Shown here: piece after piece, positions 46,900-58,494 of the stretch
Position numbering within the stretch: the first letter of the stretch is position 1
Layout: each line of letters starts with the position of its first letter
Origin: Fomes fomentarius
Lineage: Eukaryota > Basidiomycota > Agaricomycetes > Polyporales > Polyporaceae
Direction: 5' to 3'
DNA: 64,000 nucleotides
Assembly (NCBI GenBank): GCA_022606135.1
Contig: JABYQN010000007.1
Coordinates: 2,418,001-2,482,000 of the forward strand
Program-made: the position numbers and the translations under genes
Notes under the pieces: generated by a model
Database searches by the model: none
What the model was told of the DNA's origin: nothing
What the model saw: the letters and a program-made list of their open reading frames with translations, nothing else

Positions 46900-49462
46900 C
46901 ACACGTGTTGTGACCACAGTAGGTTCGATCCCCGACGGAGATTGTATACGGTGAAGATGTACGCGGTTCTGGTGCATGTTAGCTGCGAGACTGACAGATG
47001 TGCAGGCAGAGCAGTTCTCTCCTGAGCGTATGGGAAGCTTGAGGCGCTTACGCGCACCTCCACGCGGCTTGCATCTATATATCGATGTGTTGACCTCCAA
47101 GACCGTAGTCTAATGCAAGTTGGCAACACGCTTTCGAGTCGGGTATGTCATGCAAGGATGCATCGTGAGCTATTACATGTGCTGGCTTCGGAAATAGGGT
47201 ACTGATTGTCGTATCATACGGGGCCGTGTATTCGTTTGGCAAGAAGTTCAGAACACTCTCATTTCCATCCTTTAGCGATCCGATCTCATTGGCAAGGACC
47301 ACCAGATGCACGAGCTCGAGCTCGAGCTCAAGCAAACGCTCACCGTCAAGCTCCACAACTTCTCCATCTACGCCATCCCACGAAAGGATAAGCCCCGTCT
47401 CCTCGCTATTCCATCTTCGTCGCTTCTAGCAGGGGACTCGCTGGGAGCGCGGCCCTGGTGCGACTGTCACTGCAGACTGACGTCTGGTGCCCCTGCACAT
47501 GGCCAGCTGTGATACCAGACTTCCGGGCTTCTACCAGTACTACCCTCAGGGCCCCGTCCTGATTGTGCTTCCTTCGAAGGCCAGCCCGCCGACAATGCAG
47601 CCCACTTCGTCGAGTGGCTCGAGAACGTCAAAGAGGCTGACGCGTTCAAGGACGTCAAGTTTGCGGTGTTCGGGTGCGGGAACCGTGACTGGGTGAACAC
47701 CTACCAGCGTGTTCCGACGCTCATCGATCATCTGCTTGGGGAGCACGGGGGCGCACGGCTGGTTGAACGTGGGGAGGGCGACGCCGCTGCGGTGGAGTTC
47801 TTCGAGGCATTCGATGTGTGGGAGAAGTCGGTTTGGGCGAAACTTGGGGCGGTGAGTGTCGTGTTAGAGTGCTGTGATAACTGGTGGAAATTTACGATGC
47901 TGATGGCGCCCCCGTGCGTTACAGGAGTATGGCACGACCGCGTCCACGGAGACGACAGGACTCGAGGTGAAGAAGGTCTCAGCTGGTACGGAGCGGGCCG
48001 CGCTCCTCCGTCAGAAGGATACTGCGCTCGGTACTGTCGTTGAGAACAGGTTGCTGACTGCGCCGGGTGCTCCGCCTAAGCGACACATTGGTCTGTGTAT
48101 GCGTTGCACCGTATGGACATTCGCTGAAACCCATCAATAGAGTTCGAGCTGCCTGAGGGAATGACCTATCGTGCTGGCGATTACCTAGCAATGTGCGTCA
48201 CTTATAATGGCGTGCGGTTCGATATGCTGACGTAGATATCTCGGTAGTCTGCCTATCAACCCCGAGCGAGTGGTTCGCAGGGCACTGGTCCGTTTCGGTC
48301 TCTCCGCCGAACAAGAGGTAGGCGTACTCAGACAGTCTCTTCATGCACATGAGCTTACCAAGGGTACGTAAGATCGAACTTCATTCGACCGCACCGACCT
48401 CTTTACCCGTCAACAAGCCCATCAACGTTTACAACCTACTTAGCGGCTATGTCGAGCTGCAACAGCCCGCCACGACCCGGGATCTCGACATCCTCCTGAA
48501 GTCGAAGAACTCTGAGGCCTCGAAGAAGGCCCTTCATCTCCTTGCGGCCGAGTACGCCGAGGCGGTCTTCAAGAAGCGGCTCAGCGTGCTTGACATCCTC
48601 GAAGAGCACAAAGACATCGAGCTTCCCTCTCGTCCTTCCTCCACATGCTCCCCTCTATGCGCATCCGCCAATACTCCATCTCATCTTCCCCGCTGTGGAA
48701 CGCCTCCCACGTCACGCTCACCATCAGCATCTTCGACGCGCCGTCGCTGTCCGGGCGCGCCGAGCCCTTCCTGGGCGTTGCGTCAACCTATCTCGCTGGT
48801 CTGCGTGCTGGGACAGGTTCAGCTCTCCGTCCGGGCTTCCAACGCTGCGTTCCACCCACCGTCCGATCCGACTGTCCCGCTACTCATGGTTGCGGCCGGG
48901 TCCGGCCTGGCGCCCATGCGAGGGTTCATCCAGGAGCGGGCAATACAGAAGAAGGCGGGAAGGGTTGTTGGGAAGAGCTTCTTGTTCTTCGGGTGCCGCT
49001 CCCCGAAGGACGACTTCCTGTACGGTGAGACGGACTTGAAGGAGTGGAGCGAGCTGGGTGTTGTTGACGTCCGGTCTGCGTTCTCGCGCTCGTCGGACGA
49101 CTCGAAGGGCTGCAAATACGTGCAAGAGTGAGTGACGTGTGCTCCGTGTAGTGTTGCGTCGTCTGTGACTAACCCACAATTGAAACAGCCGAATCATTCA
49201 TGACAGGGAGGAGATTGTTCAGGCGTTTGCAGATGGGGCCCAGGTAGGTCACTGATGTGCTTCGTCGGTGTGTCATACAGTGCTGACGTCGTTTGTGCTG
49301 GTGCTCTCAGATCTACGTCTGCGGTTCTGGGAAGATCGCGGCTGGCGTGAAGGAGACGATCGTCCGTTATATCCAGGCGAACAAACAAACGGATGATGCC
49401 ACCGCCTCGCTATCTTCGACAAGATCATGCATGGTCGTTACGCTACGGACATCTTCGAATGA
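46900..49462 (+). pseudogene. P450-reductase fusion pseudogene 1 (chimeric)
   Basis: Homology to P450 genes 1 and 2 begins near the codons before ..KVWGED. The N-terminal two-thirds of the P450 domain is absent. The heme loop is ruined (47,116-47,165, WQPFGYG codons mutated, stop present) and the start of the FMN domain is mostly deleted (47,450-47,570). From about 47,575 the sequence abruptly becomes almost identical to gene 2 and stays intron-for-intron intact. Small lesions in the rest are all run-length changes: CCCC to CCC at 48,627, GGGGACAAGG to GGGACAGG at 48,811 and CCC to CC at 49,406. The last part and downstream flank are of the gene 2 type. It cannot make a P450; a reductase fragment is conceivable but no start or promoter is visible. 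Confidence 0.9.
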
Positions 49463-50391
49463 GCGCAAGCCTCCTCTTTTCTGGAAGGAAGAACCGTGTA
49501 CATTATCGACAGCACCGTTAGAGCTGAGTATGTATAATTATCGCAAACATACTTACATAGAATACCACTATACCACATCGCTATACGAAGGCTTCAAGGG
49601 GGCATTTCAGAGTTCCTTGGGGCCGCGGGTTACTGGGTCCCATATCCATCGTGGCGTGCGGTGGTGGCCCTGCGCCAGTGTGTGCCGACTGTCGAATTTG
49701 GTGGATTCTAAAGCCACAGCGCTGCCGAGCCTAGCAGAGCGGTCAGTCTTGGCCATACCCTATACTACATCCACATGTAACTGACGCCCCTAACTATGGT
49801 GAGTGGCAATCAACTGCACTTGACAAGATTATTTAGTGCGCTGACATCCCCTGGACCCTGGTCACTGGTGAGCTATGTGTCTCGTCAGAAATATGTCTTT
49901 CCTTGCACTGGAGACAAAGTTCTTCGAGGGGAGATATCAAGCTCAAGGACGAACACTACGTGTGGCGGGATTCGTACTAAGTCCGAGGAGACTCATCTCA
50001 ATTGTCGGTGGAATAACCTTGGACTCATTATTGATGCTTCAACTCAGGTATTCAATCTCCAAGGCGAAGCTCGTATAAATCAAAAATGCATGTCTTTGTG
50101 CTGACGTAGGTCTGCAGGAGCGGCTGTCCCGGATGGTATACTACATACCGGAAGGCACATAGACGCCCCCGCGTCCGGATATCAATGAGCGCTACAGGAC
50201 CGGCTGCTGGCATCGCGCAGCTGAGCGAGCTTCGTGCCGACAAGACACGCAAGCGAGAGAGGCCTACGTCTGCCTACGCGGGTACGAGGTGGAAACGCTT
50301 GCGTGGACATTTGTATGTTATATCAATGATCACGCAGACTGGCCCAAGATCAAACTTCCCTCACCTTACTGCCAGCCTCGGTCCACCTGAC
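49463..50391. other. intergenic, unit B copy 2
   Basis: Same as 37,865-38,794 apart from a one-base C-run difference at 49,787. No gene is certain. Confidence 0.4.
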
Positions 50392-53300
50392 ATGACTACG
50401 CCTATCCCAAGTCCGCCTGGCCTCCCATTCCTTGGTAATATCACCGCGATAGAAACTGAGGTCCCCCTTCGGTCATTGAACCTACTGGCGAAACAGTATG
50501 GTGAGATATACCAGCTCAACATCGTAGGTCAGGGAGATCATTCTGCCTCTGGATATAGTTGTTGTTTGTTCCTGAAGATCCTCTTCTACAGGCAACAAGC
50601 TCGTTATGATCTCTTCATACGATCTTCTGAACGAGATATCGGACGAGAAGCGGTTCATAAAGAAAGTTGGAGGCGCCTTACTGGAGGTTCGCAACGGTGT
50701 CGGAGACGGGCTTTTCACTGTGAGTGATTTACACACAGTATTCTTCATAAGCCGATGGTAGATAATCTATCACAGGCCCATGTTCCGGGAGAACAGAATT
50801 GGTATATCGCTCGTACGTTGAATACTTCATTCTGGTGAATGCGGAAACCAACTTGAATGTCCTTTCCAGATCGGTTGCTTATGCCGTGTTTCGGAACGGC
50901 GAGCGTACTCAACATGTTTGACGGGATGGCGGACGTCACTTCACAACTAATTCTGAAGTGGGAGCGGTATGTGCGAGAAGGCGGTTGTTCCGCGTGTTAC
51001 TTGGATTGATGTGTTTGTAGATTTGGCCCTCGCGACGTCATTGATCCCTCGGCAGACTTCACGAGGCTCACAATGGATGCAATATCCCTCTGCTCCATGT
51101 CATATCGGTGAGTCGGTCACCTTATTTTCTCCGGTCTGAGGCCGTCCTCATATTAACGCGTCTAGGCTGAACTCTTTCTACCGGGTGAGGCAAAGTAGCC
51201 TGTTCATCTCGCTGAATTGTTACTCTAACCTCTTCCTAGGAGAAACCGCATCCCTTTGCGGACGCGATGGCTGACTTCCTGACAGAGAGCGGCCTTCGAG
51301 CCAATCGACCATCGCTCGTTAATGCTCTCATGAGAGGCAGAAACGCGAAGTACGAGGAAGACATACGTGTGCTGAACTCCCTGGTCGACGAAAGTGAGTG
51401 GCGATGGGCTTCCATTAACACATTTATTGAAGCGCTCTATTGTTCGCATGTTGAAGTTATCCAGGACCACCGCTCGAACCCGCCGGAGAAAGAAGATCTT
51501 GTAACTGTGATGTTGAACGGGCGCGACAAAGAGACTGGTCTTGGTCTTTCGGATGAGAATATCAAATACAACGTGCGTGATTTGTCTTCGTTTGTGCGCC
51601 CCGATCCTTAATTTCACTTATAGCTCCTCACATTCCTCATTGCTGGTGAGTGTCAGTCTGGCTGATGTCGTCTAGCCGCTGAGTTCGATACGTTCATTGT
51701 AACTTCGACAGGTCATGAAACCACCTCAGGTAAAGCCCAGGCACGCATCGAAGGGTCAAAATACTCACCCCGTGTCCAGGAATGCTGAGCTTCACTGTCT
51801 ACTTCCTCCTCAAGAATCCAGACGCGTTGCGCAAGCTGCGTGAGGAAATCGACACAAGGATTGGAGATCGCCCGATGACAATTCAAGACGTTAACAAGCT
51901 GCCCTACTTGCTCGGTGCGTCGTTCCATGTTTCCGCAGCTCAACTGATAAATGACGCGGTGCAGCGGTAATGCGGGAGAGTATGCGCCTAGGACCCACAG
52001 CGCCGATTCGCGGTGCGGCGCCGCTCGAGGATACTGTGATTGGGGGACAATATGCTGTCAATAAAGACCAAGGGATGCTCCTCAACATCTACATGATTCA
52101 GCGGGACCCCAAGATGTGGGGAGAGGACGTAAGTAAAAATTCGTCTCCGGCCAAGATCGCAGCTCACCAGTGAATAGGCAGAGAAGTTCCGTCCTGAGCG
52201 CATGCTCGACGGGAAGTTCGAGAATCTACCGGTATGCACTTAGTGGGACTCGACTACACACTTTGAAGGGCTCAATCGGTGATCCCATAGCCGAACGCGT
52301 GGCAGCCGTTTGGCTTTGGAATGCGGGCATGCACTGCGAGTATCCCTATAGTCATTGGTCTGCGTACTCGAACTGACCCCTCAACCCATGTAAACACAGG
52401 GTCGTCCCTTCGCCTGGCAAGAAGCTCAGCTCGTCCTTGTTACTGTGATCCAGAATTTCGACCTCTATATGCACGACCCTACGTACGAGCTTGCACTGAA
52501 ACACACACTAACGATCAAGCCGAACAACTTCTTTATGCATGCCATCCCTCGCAAAAGCCGACCGCGCCTTCTCGCCATCCCGTCATCCTCCCTCCTTAGC
52601 ACCGACGCGTCGGCCGCCACTGCATTGCATTCCCGTGAGACGACTACGACCTCAACCACCGGTGATGACCCATCACGAAAGGCACTATACGTCTTATACG
52701 GATCCAACACCGGTACTTCGGAGTCGTTCGCTCAGCGACTCGCCTCGGCTGCGCCTGCTCATGGTACGAACAATTCGATGACCTAGCTCTCTAATGACCA
52801 CCTCACGAGACACGGATTCACTAGGCTTCCGCGCCTTGCTTGGTACCCTCGACTCCGCTGTGGCCCACATACCCAAAGATGGTCCGGTACTGATCGTGAC
52901 AGCGTCGTTCGAGGGCCAACCCGCGGACAACGCAGCACACTTCGTTGGGACTGTAGAGAATGCACAGGGCGAAGAGTTCACTGGAGTGCAGTACGCGGTG
53001 TTTGGGTGCGGGAACCGCGATTGGGTCAACACATATCAACGGATTCCGAAGCTCATTGACGAGTTTCTTGAGAAGGGGGGCGCGAAGCGTCTGGTGGAAC
53101 GCGGGGAGGGTGATGCTGCGGATGCTGGATTCTTCCAGTCGTTCGACAACTGGGAAAGGAAGGTTTGGGAGACGATTGGGAAGGTATGTCAATGATATCC
53201 TCCTAGGCTATGCGATATTCTCACTGACACCACCGTGACCGGAACAGGGTGACTCTGCCTCCTCCAGCGGGTCTGGCGCTGCACAATTTGACATCAAGAC

Positions 53301-54798
53301 GATCTCTGCCGGCACCTCTCGGGCAGAAATTCTGCGCCAGCCCGGCACCGCACTTGGGACGGTAGTTGAGAACAAAGTCCTCACTGCTCCAAATGCGCCG
53401 CCGAAGCATCACATCGGTATATTGCATATCTATCTCGTTAGTTCTTGGCTTTTTTGACACTCCCGGACAGAGTTCGACCTCCCAGAAGGCGTAACATACA
53501 GGACAGGCGACTATCTGGCAATGTGAGATACTTCGACCATCACCTATGTGCTCAATTCGAGCTGACAGATAATGTTCCAGCCTACCGGTGAACCCAGACC
53601 GCCTAGTTCGAAGGGCGATCGCGCGCCTGGGGTTGTCTATAGAACAAGAGGTAACACATGATCTTCCGGATCTATTGATATAAGCTCACGCTCACGCGGG
53701 CTTCTCACAGATCGAGATCACCACTAGCGCACCTACGTCCCTTCCAGTCAAGAAGCCGATCAGCGTCTACAACCTGCTCAGTGGTTATGTTGAGCTCCAG
53801 CAACCTGCGACGACTCGAGACCTTGACATCTTGTTCAAGGGGAAGAACTCTCCCGCGTCCGCGCAGGCCCTGAAGGAGCTCTTGGAAAACTATGCGGACA
53901 CAGTGTTTAAGAAGCGAGTCAGCGTGCTCGACATTCTTGAGGAGCACAAGGACATTGAGATATCCCTGTCCACATTCCTTCAGATGCTCCCTCCCATGCG
54001 GATCCGACAATACTCGATCTCATCTTCCCCGCTGTGGAATCCTCAACGGCTCTCGCTTACCATCAGTGTCGTCGATGCGCCTCCGCTGTCTGGCCGCGAC
54101 GAGCCCTACCTCGGGGTCGCCTCTACATATCTTTCGGGTCTGCGGGCCGGAGACAAGGTCCAACTCTCCGTCCGCGTATCCAACGCGGCCTTCCACCCGC
54201 CTGCCGACCCGACTGTTCCCCTCGTGATGATTTGCGCAGGCTCCGGCCTGGCTCCAATGCGCGGGTTCATCCAGGAGCGGGCGCAGCAGAAGCTCGCTGG
54301 CCGGGAAGTCGCGAAGAGCTTGCTCTTCTACGGATGCCGCAACCCGGCCGAGGACTTCTTGTATGGCGAGTCGGAACTGAAGGAGTGGAGCGCGCTCGGT
54401 GTGGTCGACATCCGACCTGCGTTTTCCCGCTCGACCGGGGACTCGAAGGGCTGTCATTACGTGCAAGAGTGCGTCCCCGAGTCTGTGCATATGCTTGTAT
54501 ATTCACTCTGACCGCATTCACTCCTTTCAGCCGTTTGCTGCACGACCAGGACGATGTGATGGAGGCGTTCAATGCTGGTGCAAAGGTCCGAATCAGCCAC
54601 CCACTGTGCTCGTCTCGATAGAGTGCTGACCCGGCTGATGTATAGATCTTCGTGTGCGGCTCGAGCAAGATCGCTGCCGGTGTAAAGCAGACGATCATCA
54701 AGGTCATCGCGGACCAGAACGGCCTGGACGAGGAGAAAGCTGTCGCCTGCTTCAACGAGGTCTTGAACGGTCGTTATGCGACTGACATCTTCGAGTGA
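50392..54798 (+). CDS. P450 gene 3, second copy
   Basis: It appears identical to the gene at 38,795-43,201 in all exons, including the GC donor (here at 52,336) and all catalytic motifs. If the tandem duplication is real, the genome has two functional copies of this P450; if it is an assembly artefact, this entry duplicates the first. Confidence 0.9.
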
Positions 54799-55775
54799 TT
54801 CTGAGCGACTCGGAGTCCGTCATGCCACGTCTTTGTTCCCTGATGTATCGGAAAAGCGGACAGCCATTATGAGTGAAAGGGTTAGAAGTAACAAGTTAAT
54901 AAAGAGAGCAGCGGACTCGGCTGACGATTCACCGTGCTACAGCAAGGAAGTTGATATATGAAGCTGTTGTAGCCAGGGTGTGGACTGGCGGCAGATCATC
55001 TGGGGCGGACTGCGAGTACTTTTCTCGTCGTACTACTAAGTACTCAATCATCAACACTCGCTGCTCGAGGACAAAACACCATGACGAGCCTCCAAGCAAC
55101 CGAGTATCAAGATGAACGCGTCACGATTTCACAAGCACATTCAGTAATTCCTTAAATGTCTGCAAAGTCTATCATTCAAATGCCATCAGCTGCCTCAGAT
55201 TTACAGAGTTCAGACGTCGCATTTCGCCAGTTCAGACATTTTGACCAGGGACTCGTACATCTACTTACAGCCCTTCCTATGGTCCCAAACTTGACAGGAT
55301 TATGGAAGCATGTCCTCGCATCCATGCCCAAGCTCTACAATTGCCGAATATCGTGTTCATCCTCGGGTAAAACTCCAGCAAGCCAAATTTGAGCTCGGCC
55401 TTGTTGTGGAGGTCCGAGCTTACTTATATGCAGTCCATCGAGCACCGAAATTTTCCCTGAGGCTCACGTGAGTCCTATGTACATGATTATGTAGCCTCGG
55501 CAACAGTAACTGGCCTCCAACATTTTGTAGAACATTGTTTCGTGCATGCGAGCTCTGCGCATCTGGTTAGACGCCCACGTTCAGAGGCATGAATCCAGAT
55601 ATAGAAGGAATAAATGATGCATACTTGAGCGCGCGCCGGACTCGGAAACCATGACGATGTATTACAAGGGAACCACATAGTCGTATCGTGACAAAAACAT
55701 ACAGATGAGTGGGGGACAGTATACGAAAGAGAAATCACGGTAGAAGGAAATGACGATAAGAAACCTGCCCGCCGC
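54799..55775. other. intergenic, unit B copy 2
   Basis: Equivalent of 43,202-44,178; nothing recognisable. Confidence 0.5.
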
Positions 55776-58337
55776 TTATCCACGAGACGTCGGCATCGAC
55801 TGGGGGACGTTGCCTGTTGCTGGCTTTTTGCCAGGTGGCGTCTCGAACTCGCCCTCGTGAAGGTCAGCGCGCTTCAGGTTCAGAGTCTCTTGTTGCTTGT
55901 GCCAGTCAGGATCCACCTGGTCAGGCTGTTTGTCGTGCTCCGGCCAATCGTCCTTGGCCAATCGTGAAGCAAGGATCTTCCCGAACTCCATGTGGTCCTC
56001 GAGAAGAGCAGCTCTGGGAATGAGCTCAGGCAAAACAGCGACCTCTGCGAGTACCGTCCTCCCCCAGAACGCCGTGTTCTCGTCTTCTGGCGCTTCCCGA
56101 ACGTCCGTCAAGGTAATGTGAGCTTCGGTCTTGGGTTTGTGAACTTGATAGTACGCTTGGAACAACTCGAGCAAACTGCAAACGATGTCGTTGATAGGGT
56201 GAATGAGGGCGCGAGGGATGGCCGCCGGGGCAGATGGAGGGCAGTCGAAGACGTCGGGAGCTGATGCTGGTGCCGCAACAGAAGATGCGTCCGTGGAGAC
56301 GGAGTCCTGCGATCCAGAATCAGAATTAGAAGTCGACGTCGTGTATCCATTGAGCGGCTTGCGCAAGAAGACAATCGGTTTCCCGCCCGTCATCCTGAGT
56401 TCCCCTGTTGCAATGGTCGCCTCCTTCTCCTTCCCGCAGAAGAAGTCAAGTCCGATTTGCCGCGAGTCATCGAAAAACGCAGACATGAAGTCTTCGAGAC
56501 CGATGCAGTTGTGAGGAAGATAGTGGAAAGCGATGTAGAGCAGGACGTAGAGAAGAGACTCGAGTTCATCCGGTATCTTGATAGGCTTCTTTGCGTCGTT
56601 CGACGCGAACACAGAGGTGAATTGCCATGTTCCCTAGAGGCGAAGCTGAGTGCATGGTATGAATGAACTATATAAGCCTTACGTACCGTACGGTCGGGTT
56701 GTCGCGGTTCCTCGGAATTGTCATCCGTGCGCTTGGCAAGCTCCCAGTCGGTAAGAAGCCCCTCGACCTTCGCGGTGGAAACGTCCACCTCTCGTATATA
56801 GATCAAGATATTACCGGCGCTGATGTCGCGATGCAAATATCCTGCTCGGTATGCAGAAAGGTGCGCTACATAACTCAGCCATTGAGTGCCACAACGCGCA
56901 CAGACGACGACAAGATGAACGTACCTTTAAGGCAGTCCAGCAACAGCTGGATAAGCTGCTTGCCGTTCTTGAATTCGCTCAGCGGTAGCCCTACCTCCTT
57001 CACCACTATGCGATAATGATGGTGACTCTTGAATGGACATGGCGCTGACGTCTTGTTGTTCTCCTTCCAGAAGTCTGGCGTCTGCGTTCGCTGGCCCGGA
57101 ACGTCGCCATGGCAGTGCAAGGTCGGGATGTGTGGAACCTTAGCCGCGTTGAGTTCGGCGAGAACGTCGCCCTCCTTCTTCATGCCCTCGTGATCGACTC
57201 TCCAAGCATCCTTCAGGTAGACAAACGGTCCTTCGGAATCCGCCAAGTCGACAGCAACGTATCCACGTGTTCCGCGACCGGCTAAACCAGCAGCGATAAA
57301 GTTAGGCTTACCGACGAGGAGCTTCCGTTCACCGGCTGCGTCATGTACGGTCATCTTGAACCATGGCCAGTCTTCCTTAAGCGAAGCCTTGAAAGCTTCA
57401 CGGGCGTGCTCGCCGACAGGGCGACCGTTGACCTCGCGTGGATTCTTAGCGCGGCGAAGCATGAGCTCATGATCACCACTGCCAGGCACGACAGGAGTGA
57501 CGGTAGGGTCGTGACCACGTTGCGCAGGGGTCAGCCGCGAGAAGCACCAGAGGAATCTGCCCAGCTTGTGGGGCTCGGTCCTGTAGTTGAACTTCTCCGT
57601 GAAAACGAGGCCTGAGCGGTCCCATCGTATGAGGCGAGCCATGGAACCGAGGATGACGACGGTGAAGTGGTGGGTGCGGTGCTGTCTATCGAAGACGAGG
57701 GTGGCGTAAGACATGATCTGACCGAGGTTGCGCCTGCGTTTGTCGGAACTCGCCGGAAAGTAGGTTTTGTGCCCCTTACTGTCGTCGAAGGGATCGTCCT
57801 TGACATCCGTAGCCTTCAGCTCACAGGAAAGTTCGACCTTGCTCCAGTCCGTTTGGCCGTTCGAGGGGGAGAGTGTCCTTCCGGTACATAGCACTATCCA
57901 TCTTCTGTCCCGTCTCGTCCGTGGGGTCTGGTTTGCTGGTCGTGGATACCAGAGTGAAATTTCCGGTTATGTCGCCTTTGTTCACAGCTGTCTCCTGCAG
58001 TGGCGGCATCGGCGAGTAGATCGACGGTTAGAAGGGGTGCATACGGGATACGATGTCAAAGACTCACGAAGGGAGCATACATGCGTGCCTCTTGACCTGG
58101 ACCAAAAGGAACTTCGTCGAAAAGACCAGCGAAGTAGTTGTCGTCGGGGATGACACCGTCGTACTGCACGTACTTGTCCATGAAGGTGTTGAACGATGAC
58201 CTTTCCATCTTGCTGAACATAGACAGCCGGATGTGTTTGCGCTTCTGCTCGGCGAGGACACGTCCAGTGGAGAAGGAATTATGTACTGGGCCTCTTCGAG
58301 GAGATGCGCTCTTAGGGGTAGCCTGAGTGCTCGCCAT
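55776..58337 (-). pseudogene. FunK1 kinase, second copy, frameshifted
   Basis: Exons at 58337-58068, 57994-56925, 56865-56687 and 56633-55776 match the kinase at 44,179-46,742. In exon 2, two run-length losses (one C of six and one G of three, near 57,867-57,882 on the plus strand) shift the frame and lead to a stop after ..LPLERPNGLEQGRTFL. All catalytic motifs downstream are unchanged. The lesions are exactly the kind caused by homopolymer miscalls, so the gene may be intact in reality. Confidence 0.75.
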
Positions 58338-58408
58338 GGTGAACGTGAACGAGAGTTGAAGAAGGGAGGAAAGGGGGAAGCTTACGGGTCAAAGTCCTGA
58401 GCTACGGT

Positions 58409-58416
58409 CTATATAG
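58409..58416 (-). promoter_or_regulatory. TATA box of the second kinase copy
   Basis: CTATATAG, same position relative to the start codon as in the first copy. Confidence 0.55.
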
Positions 58417-58494
58417 GGCCTTTGTGAGTCAAATTAGGCAGGAGAGTGCAAGGCCCCAACCAAGCGCGCTTGATGATGTTGTCCCCGTCACCGT

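Larger units (their letters stand above)
37035..48630. repeat. 11.6 kb tandem unit B, copy 1
   Basis: This starts inside the reductase half of P450 gene 2 and ends inside the reductase half of the first P450 pseudogene; period about 11,596. The start is uncertain by about 400 bases because gene 2 and the pseudogene are nearly identical there. It contains the gene 2 tail, P450 gene 3, the FunK1 kinase and the front of the pseudogene. Confidence 0.9.
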
